The notes: generated by a model from the sequence alone, not told the origin. Counted from the first letter of the stretch, positions 27,226 to 37,501 are shown. The stretch is DNA of 64,000 nt from Phycisphaerae bacterium (GCA_028285035.1 JANQQF010000120.1:1-64000), one strand, 5' to 3'. Numbers and translations are program-made.

Positions 27226-27963
27226 ATGGCTGAGGCTCTAAAATGGGCGGCTGCGAGTGCTGTATTGGTTATAATTTGTGGGGGGATCTTATTGCTTGTT
27301 GCTTACAATACTGTGGAAGACCCTAATACCGTGGAAGAGGGTGAAGTTGTTGAGGTTGCACAAGATCAAACCGAATCTGGACAAGCAGAATTGCCTATTG
27401 CCGCTGGTCTGATTCAGTGTGAAGGTGCGCCTTTTGTTGTGCCAACTGGTGGTTGGATCGGGGTGCTTTACGGGGATAGCATTTTCGGCACCACCAATCA
27501 TTCGGGGTTGGACATTTTTGGCGCGGAAGGGAATGGCGTAACCCCAGTCTACGCGGCGTATGATGGCTATGTCACCCGCCTGCCAAATTGGACCAGTGCT
27601 CTGATCATTCGCCACCCTGACGACCCCCTTGTCCCTGGCCGCCAAATCTGGACCTACTATACCCATATGGCGGATGCAGGCGGAAATGATTATATCATTG
27701 AGCAGATTCCTCCGGGGACAATCGAGTTGCCGGTTAAGCGGGGTACCTTGATCGGCTATCAAGGTGACTACAATGGCGACGCTTTGCGGCAAATTGATAC
27801 CCACCTGCATTTCAGTATCGTCTTGGATGATGGCAGCGGCTCATTCTTAAATGAAACCGATATCTCCAATACGCTTGATCCCTCACCTTATCTTAGGATG
27901 CGTCTTAATAGTGCTTGCCCTGATCGTCCCCCTTCCTGTCGCCCCGATTTTCAGTGCCCGTAG
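27226..27963 (+). CDS. Membrane-anchored M23-family metallopeptidase
   Basis: A 245-aa protein with one N-terminal membrane anchor (about 5-27), an acidic linker, and an M23 (LytM-like) peptidase domain: first zinc motif HSGLD (HxxxD), VYAAYDGYV, YTHM, and HLHF carrying the HxH motif. The extracytoplasmic domain likely cleaves peptidoglycan cross-bridges, or acts as a scaffold if inactive, but the metal ligands look intact. The ATG at 27226 has GGAG about 10 nt upstream, better than an in-frame TTG at 27220. The Cys-rich C-terminus (CPDRPPSCRPDFQCP) is unusual. It is convergent with pyrH. Confidence 0.85.
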   Translation: MAEALKWAAASAVLVIICGGILLLVAYNTVEDPNTVEEGEVVEVAQDQTESGQAELPIAAGLIQCEGAPFVVPTGGWIGVLYGDSIFGTTNHSGLDIFGAEGNGVTPVYAAYDGYVTRLPNWTSALIIRHPDDPLVPGRQIWTYYTHMADAGGNDYIIEQIPPGTIELPVKRGTLIGYQGDYNGDALRQIDTHLHFSIVLDDGSGSFLNETDISNTLDPSPYLRMRLNSACPDRPPSCRPDFQCP

Positions 27964-27998
27964 GCCTTGCCTTTTAAGATGGGTAACTTAATATTGAC

Positions 27999-28742
<744 letters not shown>

Positions 28743-28860
28743 TCACCATTATAAACTGCATAAATGTTTTTGCTGAATTTTGTTGTATTTTTGTAATTCA
28801 TCGTTGATTTTTTGGCGATTATAAGAGCAGGAAAGATACTTGTCAATATGTTTGAGAAAA

Positions 28861-28920
28861 TCAACAAATTGACGGCGTTTTTTTGCTGTGGTACAATCGA
28901 TCAACAATTTTCAACAATAA
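28861..28920 (+). promoter_or_regulatory. Promoter with TCAACAA operators before the DeoR-PBP regulator
   Basis: TTGACG (28869-28874), 17 nt, TACAAT (28892-28897). TCAACAA occurs at 28861, overlapping the upstream side of the -35, and at 28901 and 28911, exactly 10 bp apart just after the -10. The same motif in the same place appears at 37526-37592 and 39895-39965. A repressor bound here would block transcription; autoregulation by the adjacent DeoR protein is inferred. Confidence 0.65.
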
Positions 28921-28932
28921 TCGGATAATTAA

Positions 28933-30648
28933 ATGACAACATTTGAACGGCGCCAGCGAATTCTCAACCTACTACAACAACAATCGAGTGTAAAAGTTGT
29001 TGAATTGACAAAAATTTTAGGGGTATCAGAGGGTACGATCCGTAATGACCTTACGGCATTAGATGAGGCACAGCAGCTCGTTCGTGTGCATGGTGGGGCG
29101 ATTTTAAAGGATGATTACACCGATCATACGCCAGCCATTCGTACTCGTCCGAGTCACCCTCCGCAACAATGGATTGCCCGTCAGGCGGTTGATATGATTG
29201 ATGACGGTGATGCAATTTTGTTGGATGCCAGCAGCATCGCCTTGCTGATGACGCCATTTTTGCAAGAAAGACATAACTTGACCATTGTAACAAATGGCCT
29301 TGAGGTTGCTCGTGCGCTCGCGGAAAATCCAGCCAATACAACGATTTTGATCGGCGGCGTTATCCGTACTGATGGGGCTGCGGTGACTGGACATCTTGGG
29401 ACGAGGCTACTCCAAGATTTGCGGGTGAAAACAGCTTTCGTTTCCTGTACAGGCTTTTCGTTAGAGGCAGGCTTGACCGAGCGAGATATTCAAGAAGCTC
29501 AACTCAAAAGCCAAATGATTCGGGCTGCCAAGCGGGTTATTGGTCTTATTGAATCCAGGCGATTCGACAATGACAGTCTGGCTCCGTTTGCTACGTTAAA
29601 TGATGTTTCACACATTCTAACCGACAATAAAATTGAGCCTCACTTTATTAAACAATTGCGTCAAACCGATACCACCCTTGTGGTTTGTGGTGAAAAGACT
29701 GTTTCCTCTTTACTCCCGTTTGATACAACCCTGAATCGCTACAAAATAGGCTTTGCTAATCTTAGTGAAGATATACCTTTTGCTGTCGAGGTGAGACGGG
29801 GCTTGGAACGTGCTGTACAGGAAGTTGGAAATATCGATTTAATTGCGGCTGACAATCAGCTTGATGGTCAGGCTGCCTTACACGTCGCGGAACGCCTCAT
29901 CGCTAAAGAGGTTGATTTGGTAGTTGAATTTCAGATCGACCAAACGGTGGGTAGTGTCATCATGAATAAATTTCAGCAAGCCAATATTCCGGTCATTGCG
30001 GTGGATATCCCAATGGTTGGGGCCAATTATTTTGGAGCGGATAACTACCATTCAGGTAATCTGGCTGGGACAGCTTTGGGGAATTGGTTGCTAAAACATT
30101 GGGATGGATACTTTGATCGCCTTTTTGTTTTAGAAGAACATCGCCCCGGTTCACTTCCCGCAGCACGTATTCAAGGTCAATTGGATGGATTGCAGGATGT
30201 GGTTGGGGAGATCCCTCAAGCACGCGTGACCTACATCGACAGTGGTGGCACCACAGAAATCAGCGAACGGCGGATGGGGGAGGCATTACAAAACCATCCA
30301 GGCCCAGCTAAATTTGCGGTAATCTCCTTTAATGATGATGTGGCCTTGGGAACACTACTGGCCGCCCGAAAACTTAAGCGAGAAGGTGAGGTGATTATTG
30401 TTGGGCAAGGTGCTGATAAAGAAATTCGACCGCTGATCAGACGAGACGACTCACGAATTGTTGGTTCAACAGCATTTATGCCGGAAAAATATGGTGAACA
30501 ACTTGTCGAGATGGCCTTACGCATTTTAAAAGGAAAACCTGTTCCCCCCGCAACCTACATCAACCATACCTTTATTGATATTGAAAATATTGATGAGTTT
30601 TACCCACAAGAAACATTTGATCAGGTTGAAGCGACCCATCATTCATAA
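28933..30648 (+). CDS. DeoR-family regulator fused to a periplasmic-binding-protein-like domain
   Basis: A 571-aa fusion. Residues 1-57 are a DeoR winged helix (ERRQRILNLLQQ, SVKVVELTKILGVSEGTIRNDL). About 75-235 is the DeoR sugar-phosphate sensor (LDASSIALLM, IVTNGLEVARAL, GGVIRTDGAAVTG). About 270-560 is a type 1 periplasmic-binding-protein fold (YKIGFANLSEDIPFAVEVRRGLE, AADNQLDGQAA, GADNYHSGNLAG, ISFNDDVALGTL). Ordinary DeoR proteins end near residue 255. The extra domain shares its signature with the tandem sugar receptor at 31699-34812 (GFGNLGEQVPFAVQVREGIE, NADNALDPQIAVDN). The regulator may therefore sense the same free sugar the importer binds, plus a phosphorylated product. No signal peptide. 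Confidence 0.88.
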   Translation: MTTFERRQRILNLLQQQSSVKVVELTKILGVSEGTIRNDLTALDEAQQLVRVHGGAILKDDYTDHTPAIRTRPSHPPQQWIARQAVDMIDDGDAILLDASSIALLMTPFLQERHNLTIVTNGLEVARALAENPANTTILIGGVIRTDGAAVTGHLGTRLLQDLRVKTAFVSCTGFSLEAGLTERDIQEAQLKSQMIRAAKRVIGLIESRRFDNDSLAPFATLNDVSHILTDNKIEPHFIKQLRQTDTTLVVCGEKTVSSLLPFDTTLNRYKIGFANLSEDIPFAVEVRRGLERAVQEVGNIDLIAADNQLDGQAALHVAERLIAKEVDLVVEFQIDQTVGSVIMNKFQQANIPVIAVDIPMVGANYFGADNYHSGNLAGTALGNWLLKHWDGYFDRLFVLEEHRPGSLPAARIQGQLDGLQDVVGEIPQARVTYIDSGGTTEISERRMGEALQNHPGPAKFAVISFNDDVALGTLLAARKLKREGEVIIVGQGADKEIRPLIRRDDSRIVGSTAFMPEKYGEQLVEMALRILKGKPVPPATYINHTFIDIENIDEFYPQETFDQVEATHHS

Positions 30649-30650
30649 CC

Positions 30651-30730
30651 CTTTCGATTTCTTTCGAAATCTGTGTTTATGACAAATTTCACAAAAATAT
30701 ATTTGTCAGGATGCTGGTTCTTGCTATAGA
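30651..30730 (+). promoter_or_regulatory. Operator/promoter module of the second DeoR operon
   Basis: CTTTCGATTTCTTTCGAAAT (30651-30670), then TGACAAAT (30680-30687) and ATTTGTCA (30701-30708) as an inverted repeat. TTGTCA (30703-30708) doubles as a -35, with TATAGA (30725-30730) as -10 after 16 nt. The module recurs almost unchanged at 53217-53296 in front of the second importer operon. Confidence 0.7.
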
Positions 30731-30799
30731 ATACTATCAACCTTAGAAATTTAGTCCCCTTTAGTTTTGTAATCGAATTCAGAAGCAACGAGGTTTCTG

Positions 30800-31570
30800 G
30801 TGAGCAAAGAACATAAGCTAGCTCAACGAAGACAGATGATTCTGGCCGCAGTCAATAAAGCCGGCGAATTATCTGTGAATGCCCTGGGAACTCAATTTGG
30901 TGTTTCCGAAGTGACGATTCGTCAAGATCTTCAGGCCTTAAGTGAACAAGGCTTGTTATTACGCACCAGAGGTGGGGCCTTGGCTATCAACTCGATGCCT
31001 GAATACTCTGTTGGTGTGCGCTTACAACAAAAAGCATCCGAAAAAGTCCGGATTGGGCAAGCTGCTGCCAAGCTGGTCAATCATGGTGATACCATCTTTC
31101 TGGATGCGAGTACGACTGCTCAGGCAATAATCCCCTTTCTTAAACATAACGCTGAATTGACGGTTATTACCAATAGTCTCAAGGCTGCGATGAACCTACT
31201 CGACTCTCCTCAAGTTCAAGTGATCGTACCCGGTGGTACGCTACGCCGTGAGTCGATTTCTTTGGTTGGATACCCCGAGGAGGATATCTCCAAAGCATTA
31301 AATGTTCGTCTCGGTTTTTTTGGGATGCGTGGTTTGACGATTGAGGAAGGGTTGACGGATGTCAATCTTAGTGAAATCGCGGTAAAAAGGGCGATGGTGA
31401 AGCGCTGCCGACAGGTTGTTGGGGTTACAGATGCCCGCAAATGGGGGAATGTGGCTGCCGCAACCTTTGCGACGTTGGATCAGGTAGACATCATCATCAC
31501 CGACCAAGGAGCACCATCAGAATTGGTCGCCTCCGCGCAACAGTGTGATGTTGAGGTAATAATGACCTGA
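30800..31570 (+). CDS. DeoR-family transcriptional regulator
   Basis: A 256-aa DeoR/GlpR repressor of normal size. The winged helix is about 6-60 (QRRQMILAAVNKAG, VSEVTIRQDLQAL) and the effector domain is about 75-235 (FLDASTTAQAI, VITNSLKAAM, GGTLRRESISLVG, VTDARKWG). DeoR effectors are usually sugar phosphates. The start is a GTG with GCAACGAGG upstream. It is followed closely by the three-domain receptor gene, so it likely heads and controls that importer operon; the shared operator at 53217 suggests it also controls the rhamnose-type operon. Confidence 0.93.
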   Translation: MSKEHKLAQRRQMILAAVNKAGELSVNALGTQFGVSEVTIRQDLQALSEQGLLLRTRGGALAINSMPEYSVGVRLQQKASEKVRIGQAAAKLVNHGDTIFLDASTTAQAIIPFLKHNAELTVITNSLKAAMNLLDSPQVQVIVPGGTLRRESISLVGYPEEDISKALNVRLGFFGMRGLTIEEGLTDVNLSEIAVKRAMVKRCRQVVGVTDARKWGNVAAATFATLDQVDIIITDQGAPSELVASAQQCDVEVIMT

Positions 31571-31600
31571 TTTGTTTGAATAGCACCTTTTATCATCCAA

Positions 31601-31702
31601 AGGAGGTTGCCTATAAAAAATTTGCCAATGATGACAATGAAGTTTTCGAAAAGTGCAAAGCAAAATTTAAATTCATTCAAAGGAGAAGGAGCAACAGAAT
31701 GA
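31601..31702 (+). promoter_or_regulatory. Leader box and possible small leader ORF before the three-domain receptor
   Basis: AGGAGGTTGCCTATAAA (31601-31617) is closely matched by AAGGAGATTGCCTATTAA upstream of the four-domain receptor (about 57043-57060). From TTG 31607 a small frame (reading MPIKNLPMM...) stays open to TGA 31700-31702, which overlaps the receptor ATG as ATGA, so translational coupling is possible. The AGGAGG touches the TTG, so the true initiation codon of any leader peptide is unclear. Confidence 0.45.
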
Positions 31703-34700
31703 AGACATTCTCAAAATCATACATTGTAATATTTTTAACATTGTTTGCCCTCATCTTGGCAAGCTGTGGCGGTGAGGCCCCAGCCCCAGAACCTGAAGCG
31801 GAATCGCAAGAAGAAACCGCAGCCGAGGAAAGTGCGGCTGAAGAAGAGGAAGAAGAAGCCACAGCCGAGGAAGAAGAGGCCATGGAAGAAGAAGTTATGG
31901 CAGACTTGCCTGACGTATGTCAAGGTCAGGACGGTAGCGGCCTTCGCGTTGGTTTTGGTAACCTCGGTGAGCAAGTTCCCTTTGCCGTTCAGGTGCGCGA
32001 AGGAATTGAGTCTGTCGCGGCGGATTGTGGTTTGGAAATTGTCAATGCCGACAACGCTCTTGACCCCCAAATCGCAGTTGACAACAGCCGTTTGTTTATG
32101 ACCCAAAGCGTGGATGGGATCATTCACTTTAACGTGCACGGCGATATCGCCGACTCTATTTGTGACATTATTGGCGAAACTCCGATGATTGCCATTGACA
32201 TCGCCCACGAAAACTGCTCAGTCTTTATGGGGGCAAACAACCGTCGAGCAGGTGAGCTTGGTGGGATTGCAGCGGGTGAATTGGCTAAAGAACTATGGAA
32301 TTGTGAAATCGATGCCATCGTCACCCACGAAGCTCCTGGTGTCGGGCAGGTGAATATCGACCGTCTGAACGGTCAGATTGCTGGCCTACAAAGTGTCTGC
32401 CCCGACGTTGACTATGGTGATTTTGAGAACTGGTCGATGGACCCGGTCGGCGTGATTACCCGCCTCGACTCGGACCGGGTTGACCCTGGCTTTGAAAAAG
32501 GCCGAGATTACTTGACCGCAAATCAAGATAAAGAACACATTGTTGCCCTCTGTATCAACGACGACTCTTGTCTGGGAATGTTGGCGGCCACACAAGAAGC
32601 GGGCCGTGAAGATCAAGTGATCTTCAGTAGCCAAGGTGCGGACGCGACCTCGTGGGTCGAAATTCGCAACAACCCAATGTGGGCCGGTTCGGTTGCTTAC
32701 TTCCCAGAACGCTACGGTGAGTTCCTCGTGCCAAATATTATTCGGTTGATTAACAGTGAAGAAACCGATGATCCCATCTTGATGGAACACATTTCAATCA
32801 ATAAAGATAACATCGATGACTGGTATCCCGAAGATGGCTCAGCCCCTGCTGCGATGGATGACGATGAAGCAATGGATGATGAAGCGATGGCTGAGCACGA
32901 TGGCGATGTTTGTCAGGGTCAAGACGGTGGTGGGATGCGCATCGGCTTTGGTAACCTTGGTGAGCAGGTACCGTTCGCGGTTCAGGTTCGTGAAGGTATC
33001 GAAAAGATTGCTGCCGAATGTAATGTTGAAATTGTCAATGCCGACAACGCCCTTGACCCCCAAATTGCAGTTGACAACACCCGCTTGTTTATGACCCAAA
33101 GCGTGGACGGAATTATTCACTTCAACGTTCACGGTGACATCGCTCAATCTATTTGTGATATTGCTGCCGGCACCCCGATGATCGCTATCGACATTGCTCA
33201 CGAAGGCTGTTCGGTCTTTATGGGGGCCAACAATCGTCGGGCGGGTGAGCTTGGCGGGATTGCCGCTGGTGAATTGGCCAAAGAATTGTGGAATTGTGAG
33301 ATCGACGCCATTGTAACACATGAAGCACCAGGTGTTGGGCAAGTGAACATTGACCGTCTGAATGGTCAGGTCGCTGGGTTGCAGAGCGTCTGCCCTGACG
33401 TTGATTACGGCGATTTTGAGAACTGGTCAATGGACCCCGTTGGCATTATCACACGCCTTGACTCTGATCGGGTTGACCCTGGCTTTGAAAAAGGTCGAGA
33501 CTACTTGACCGCAAATCAAGATAAAGAACACATCGTTGCCCTTTGTATTAACGACGACTCTTGTCTGGGGATGTTGGCTGCTACGCAAGAAGCGGGTCGC
33601 GAAGACCAGGTCATCTTCAGTAGTCAGGGTGCTGATGCCACTTCATGGGTCGAAATTCGCAACAACCCAATGTGGGCTGGTTCGGTCGCTTACTTCCCCG
33701 AGCGATATGGTGAATTCTTGATCCCGAACATCATTCGTTTGGTGAACGGCGAAGAGACAGATGATCCAATTTTGATGGAACACGTTTCAATCAACAAAGA
33801 TAACATCGATCAGTGGTACCCTGAAGATGGTTCAATGCCTGCCGATGATGGTGCAATGGAAGAAGAGGCAATGGCCGACGATGGTGATGTGTGTCAAGGC
33901 CAGGATGGCACTGGTCTTCGGGTCGGTTTTGGTAACCTTGGTGAGCAGGTGCCGTTTGCCGTACAGGTTCGTGAAGGTATTGAGTCTATCGCGTCCGAGT
34001 GTGGTCTGGAAATTGTCAACGCTGACAACGCGCTTGATCCACAAATCGCCGTTGACAACACCCGCTTATTTATGACCCAGAATGTGGACGGAATCATTCA
34101 CTTCAACGTTCATGGCGACATTGCCGACTCAATCTGTGATATTGCGACAGGTACGCCGATGATTGCCATCGATATCGCCCATGAAGCCTGTTCGGTCTTT
34201 ATGGGGGCCAACAACCGTCGAGCGGGCGAGCTTGGTGGTATCGCCGCAGGTGAGCTGGCCAAAGAGTTGTGGGATTGTGAGATTGACGCGATTGTGACCC
34301 ATGAAGCACCGGGTGTAGGTCAGGTGAACATCGATCGTCTAAATGGCCAGGTTGCTGGGTTGCAGAGTGTTTGTCCTGATGTTGACTACGGCGACTTTGA
34401 GAATTGGTCAATGGATCCGGTTGGGGTCATTACCCGCCTCGACTCAGACCGAGTTGACCCCGGCTTTGAAAAAGGTCGAGACTACTTGACCGCAAACCAA
34501 GATAAAGAACGCATCGTTGCTCTGTGTATCAACGACGACTCTTGTCTGGGGATGTTGGCTGCTACGCAAGAAGCAGGGCGTGAAGATCAAGTGATTTTCA
34601 GTAGTCAGGGTGCGGATGCCACCTCGTGGGTCGAAATTCGCAACAATCCAATGTGGGCTGGCTCGGTCGCTTACTTCCCAGAACGCTACGGTGAGTTCCT

Positions 34701-34812
34701 AGTGCCAAATATCATTCGCTTAATCAATGGTGAGGAAACTGACGATCCTATCTTGATGGAACATATCTCAATCAATAAAGATAACATTGATGATTGGTAT
34801 CCGGAAGAGTAA
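31699..34812 (+). CDS. Lipoprotein with three tandem sugar-binding domains (CUT2 receptor)
   Basis: A 1037-aa surface lipoprotein (start ATG 31699, AGGAGAAGGA upstream). The signal peptide ends in the lipobox LASC, followed by a Glu/Ala-rich linker of about 45 aa. Three complete type 1 periplasmic-binding domains of about 305 aa follow, starting near nucleotides 31912, 32905 and 33886, each beginning DVCQGQDG and ending near WYPE. Acidic Asp/Ala/Met/Glu linkers of about 20 aa join them. The copies are nearly identical in protein yet differ at many synonymous sites. Receptors of this class normally have one domain of about 300 aa. Each copy has conserved paired Cys (DVCQ, CLG, VCPD). It is followed by its permease and ATPase. 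Confidence 0.92.
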   Translation: MKTFSKSYIVIFLTLFALILASCGGEAPAPEPEAESQEETAAEESAAEEEEEEATAEEEEAMEEEVMADLPDVCQGQDGSGLRVGFGNLGEQVPFAVQVREGIESVAADCGLEIVNADNALDPQIAVDNSRLFMTQSVDGIIHFNVHGDIADSICDIIGETPMIAIDIAHENCSVFMGANNRRAGELGGIAAGELAKELWNCEIDAIVTHEAPGVGQVNIDRLNGQIAGLQSVCPDVDYGDFENWSMDPVGVITRLDSDRVDPGFEKGRDYLTANQDKEHIVALCINDDSCLGMLAATQEAGREDQVIFSSQGADATSWVEIRNNPMWAGSVAYFPERYGEFLVPNIIRLINSEETDDPILMEHISINKDNIDDWYPEDGSAPAAMDDDEAMDDEAMAEHDGDVCQGQDGGGMRIGFGNLGEQVPFAVQVREGIEKIAAECNVEIVNADNALDPQIAVDNTRLFMTQSVDGIIHFNVHGDIAQSICDIAAGTPMIAIDIAHEGCSVFMGANNRRAGELGGIAAGELAKELWNCEIDAIVTHEAPGVGQVNIDRLNGQVAGLQSVCPDVDYGDFENWSMDPVGIITRLDSDRVDPGFEKGRDYLTANQDKEHIVALCINDDSCLGMLAATQEAGREDQVIFSSQGADATSWVEIRNNPMWAGSVAYFPERYGEFLIPNIIRLVNGEETDDPILMEHVSINKDNIDQWYPEDGSMPADDGAMEEEAMADDGDVCQGQDGTGLRVGFGNLGEQVPFAVQVREGIESIASECGLEIVNADNALDPQIAVDNTRLFMTQNVDGIIHFNVHGDIADSICDIATGTPMIAIDIAHEACSVFMGANNRRAGELGGIAAGELAKELWDCEIDAIVTHEAPGVGQVNIDRLNGQVAGLQSVCPDVDYGDFENWSMDPVGVITRLDSDRVDPGFEKGRDYLTANQDKERIVALCINDDSCLGMLAATQEAGREDQVIFSSQGADATSWVEIRNNPMWAGSVAYFPERYGEFLVPNIIRLINGEETDDPILMEHISINKDNIDDWYPEE
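31912..34812 (+). repeat. Three tandem ~0.98-kb coding repeats
   Basis: Units start at 31912, 32905 and 33886 (periods 993 and 981 bp, both multiples of 3); the last lacks a trailing linker. Each encodes one whole binding domain. Silent differences are scattered through all units, which argues against a simple assembly duplication. Confidence 0.9.
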
Positions 34813-34830
34813 GTAAACAATTTGTAGGTA

Positions 34831-34861
34831 AAACGGGGTTCTCATGTTGAGAACCCCGTTT
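34831..34861 (+). terminator. Strong hairpin between receptor and permease genes
   Basis: Perfect 14-bp arms AAACGGGGTTCTCA and TGAGAACCCCGTTT around TGT, without a T run. It probably stabilises the receptor message or partly attenuates transcription, giving more receptor than permease. A similar hairpin follows the four-domain receptor gene. Confidence 0.7.
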
Positions 34862-34940
34862 ATAAATTAGAATATGCCTTGCCAAATGACGATCCAGGGA
34901 AGGGCGAGTCAGTATACTTTTTTATCAAGGAGGATGGGCA

Positions 34941-35951
34941 TTGAGTGATGCAGTCGACAAGACCGGTTCTACAAGCGCAGTGAGTAGCCCTGCAAAACAG
35001 GGATCAGGTTTACAAACATTTTTTGCTAAGGTATCGACTGAGGCGATGCTGATTGTATTTTTGATAGCGGTAATCGCTTTTTTCGCCTCTCGGTCTGAGT
35101 ATTTCTTTGCGTTGAATAATTTCAGAAACATTTTGCTGGCCGTTTCAGTGATGTCGGTTTTGGCGTTCCCCTCGACAATGCTAATTATTTCCGGCAATTT
35201 TGATCTGTCCGTAGCCTCCGCCGCCGCATTTTGTGGGATGTTATTCGCCACCATGTCTGAAGGTGGGGAAGGCTCAATTGTATATGGTATGGTCGGGGCT
35301 TTGGCTGGAGGAATTTTTATCGGTGCAGTGAATGGATTTATGGTGACAGTCGTCCGAGTGAGTTCATTGATTACCACTTTGGGCACGCTGGCCATTTTTC
35401 GAGGTTTGGCAAAAATTTTGTCAAACGGCCAGACCATTCGAGTGACAGGTTTCCGCTTTATGGGCGAGGGGGGGCTGTTTGGTATCCCCTGGGCTGTCTT
35501 CATTTTACTTGGCGTTGCCTTGATTATCGCCTTTGTCCTGCGGATGACCGTTTTCGGTCGAAATTTGTACGCTATTGGGGCCAACGTGGAAGCAGCCCGT
35601 TTGGTTGGGATTCGGAATAATTTAACCGTTTTTGCCACATTTGTTTTGACGGGCTTTTTGGCTGGTGTCGCTGGTTTGATGTTGACCTCACAGTTGACCG
35701 CAGCTTCACCCATTGCCGGACTTGGCTTGGAACTGTCAGTAGTTTCCGCTGTCATTTTAGGTGGGGCCAGTCTTTATGGAGGCCGAGGCACCATCATCGG
35801 CACGATATTGGGTGTGGCGATTTTGGGAACGGTTAACAACGGAATGACATTAATCGGGTTATCAAGCTTCTGGCAGGAGGTCGCCCGTGGTAGCATTTTG
35901 ATTGCAGCGGTCGCGTTTGACCAAGTGCGGATTAGGATAGGCGGACAATGA
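34941..35951 (+). CDS. Sugar ABC transporter permease (RbsC-like, CUT2)
   Basis: A 336-aa membrane protein of the ribose/xylose/rhamnose permease family with about 8-10 spans. Family signs are ILIISGNFDLSVASAAAFCG, GAVNGFMVTVVRVSSLITTLGTLAI, GANVEAARLVGIR and LGGASLYGGRGTIIGTILG. The start is TTG 34941 with AAGGAGG upstream. Its stop overlaps the ATPase start by 4 nt (ATGA). Only one permease gene is present, so it should act as a homodimer, whereas the second importer has two. Confidence 0.93.
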   Translation: MSDAVDKTGSTSAVSSPAKQGSGLQTFFAKVSTEAMLIVFLIAVIAFFASRSEYFFALNNFRNILLAVSVMSVLAFPSTMLIISGNFDLSVASAAAFCGMLFATMSEGGEGSIVYGMVGALAGGIFIGAVNGFMVTVVRVSSLITTLGTLAIFRGLAKILSNGQTIRVTGFRFMGEGGLFGIPWAVFILLGVALIIAFVLRMTVFGRNLYAIGANVEAARLVGIRNNLTVFATFVLTGFLAGVAGLMLTSQLTAASPIAGLGLELSVVSAVILGGASLYGGRGTIIGTILGVAILGTVNNGMTLIGLSSFWQEVARGSILIAAVAFDQVRIRIGGQ

Positions 35952-37501
35952 CGGATGCTACTGCAAAGGATACAGTGACAGAACACAGTACAAATCAAGC
36001 CCCATTTGAGCTTAAAGCATATGGCCTGCGTAAAAGTTTTGGTGGTGTGGAGGTGTTGCACGGGGTTGATTTGACCATCCAGGGGGGCAAGGTTCAGGCT
36101 ATTTTGGGTGAAAATGGCGCGGGTAAATCAACAACCGTCAAAATTATTTCCGGAGTGTATCAGGCCGATGCGGGACGGATCGAGGTTAACGGTAAACCTG
36201 TGTCGGTAATGTCGCCTCGTGATGGGCAAGATTTAGGAATTCGGGTGATTTATCAGGAAATGATGAATGCCCCCACACTGTCGGTGGCTGAGAATATTTT
36301 TCTAGGTCATTTACCGAGCCGAGGTGGCTTGGTGCAGTGGGGTGAGGCCCGCCGTAAGGCTGCTTCCGTTTTGTCCGACCTTGGCGTAGCTATCAATCCA
36401 CGCAGTCTGGTTGGCGATTTGAGCATTGCTGAACACCAGGTGGTTGAGATTGCCCGGGCCTTGGTGGGTGAAGCACGGGTGATGATCTTTGATGAACCAA
36501 CTTCGGCTTTGTCACCCGAGGAGGTCGAGAATCTTTTTGCCTTCATCCGCCGCCTGCGAGATGATGGTGTAGCTATTTTGTATATTACTCATCGCTTGAA
36601 TGAAGTGCCAGAAATCGCCGACGAGGTGGTGGTTTTCCGTGATGGTGATCTGGTTGCTGCTGGTCCTGTCGAGGATTTTGATCGAGCACGGATCGTTGAA
36701 GCGATGACCGGCGAATCACTCAAAGATTTTGCTCACCACCAGGTGGACCGAACCCAAAGTGATGATGAGGCCACGCTATTACAGGTGTCAGGGATCTCCA
36801 GTCCCCCAAATTTTGAGATGATTGATTTTGAGGTTCGGCGCGGTGAGATTGTCAGCCTGTTTGGTCGAATGGGATGTGGGGCGATGGAGGTTGGTGAAGC
36901 CCTATTTGGCTTGCGCCCTCTGTTAGGAGGACAAATGACCATCAGCGGCGTCTCCGGCCAACCGAATGGCCCACGTGGCGCTAAGAATCGAGGGCTTGGG
37001 TTTGTTCCTGTTGATCGCAAAACGCAGGGCTTGCTCCGTGGTTTGTCGGCCAGTGAAAATTTGACGGTCGCAGCCTGGAACGTGTTGTCGAACCCGCTTG
37101 GCCTGTTGAATCGTCGTGTCTTGGGGGAGCGATATAAGGTATGGAAAGAACGGCTCACCATTCACGGGGCTGGGGGGAGTAATCAAGAGATTGGCACACT
37201 ATCTGGCGGCAACCAGCAAAAGGTGATTTTGGGCCGTTGGCTTGAAAATAACAGTGAGGTGTTGGTTCTGGCCGAGCCAACCCGCGGGGTTGATGTCGGG
37301 GCCAGAGCTGAAATTTATGAAGTGTTGGAGAGCCTTTCAGATGATGGTCTGGCAATTCTGGTCATTTCCACCGATGCTGAAGAGGTATTGCGTATTTCGG
37401 ATCGAATTGTGGTGATGTCCCGAGGCCGTGTCACCGACTCGATGACACGTGAGGAGGCCTCCCTAGCTCGCTTGGCTGCCTCGGCTGCGGCAGTAGCATA
37501 A
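35948..37501 (+). CDS. Sugar ABC transporter ATPase (two ABC domains, RbsA/MglA-like)
   Basis: A 517-aa CUT2 ATPase with two nucleotide-binding domains in one chain. The first has Walker [10 protein letters not shown], Walker B VMIFDEPTSAL and signature LSIAEHQVVEIARAL. The second has a degenerate Walker A (GRMGCGAMEVG) but an intact signature [15 protein letters not shown] and EPTRGVDVG. This asymmetry is normal for the family. It pairs with the permease it overlaps. No terminator is seen after it. Confidence 0.95.
   Translation: MTDATAKDTVTEHSTNQAPFELKAYGLRKSFGGVEVLHGVDLTIQGGKVQAILGENGAGKSTTVKIISGVYQADAGRIEVNGKPVSVMSPRDGQDLGIRVIYQEMMNAPTLSVAENIFLGHLPSRGGLVQWGEARRKAASVLSDLGVAINPRSLVGDLSIAEHQVVEIARALVGEARVMIFDEPTSALSPEEVENLFAFIRRLRDDGVAILYITHRLNEVPEIADEVVVFRDGDLVAAGPVEDFDRARIVEAMTGESLKDFAHHQVDRTQSDDEATLLQVSGISSPPNFEMIDFEVRRGEIVSLFGRMGCGAMEVGEALFGLRPLLGGQMTISGVSGQPNGPRGAKNRGLGFVPVDRKTQGLLRGLSASENLTVAAWNVLSNPLGLLNRRVLGERYKVWKERLTIHGAGGSNQEIGTLSGGNQQKVILGRWLENNSEVLVLAEPTRGVDVGARAEIYEVLESLSDDGLAILVISTDAEEVLRISDRIVVMSRGRVTDSMTREEASLARLAASAAAVA

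Noticed and set aside
31735..32208. Long open frames on the minus strand and other frames across the receptor arrays
   Set aside because: They repeat with the same period as the receptor units and have no family resemblance, start signals or plausible composition. They are shadows of the GC-skewed receptor coding sequence.
31912..34812. Triple receptor repeats as an assembly artefact
   Set aside because: The units differ at many scattered silent positions and in their linkers, keep frame, and the second receptor at 57132 shows the same principle. A collapsed or duplicated assembly would give identical units.
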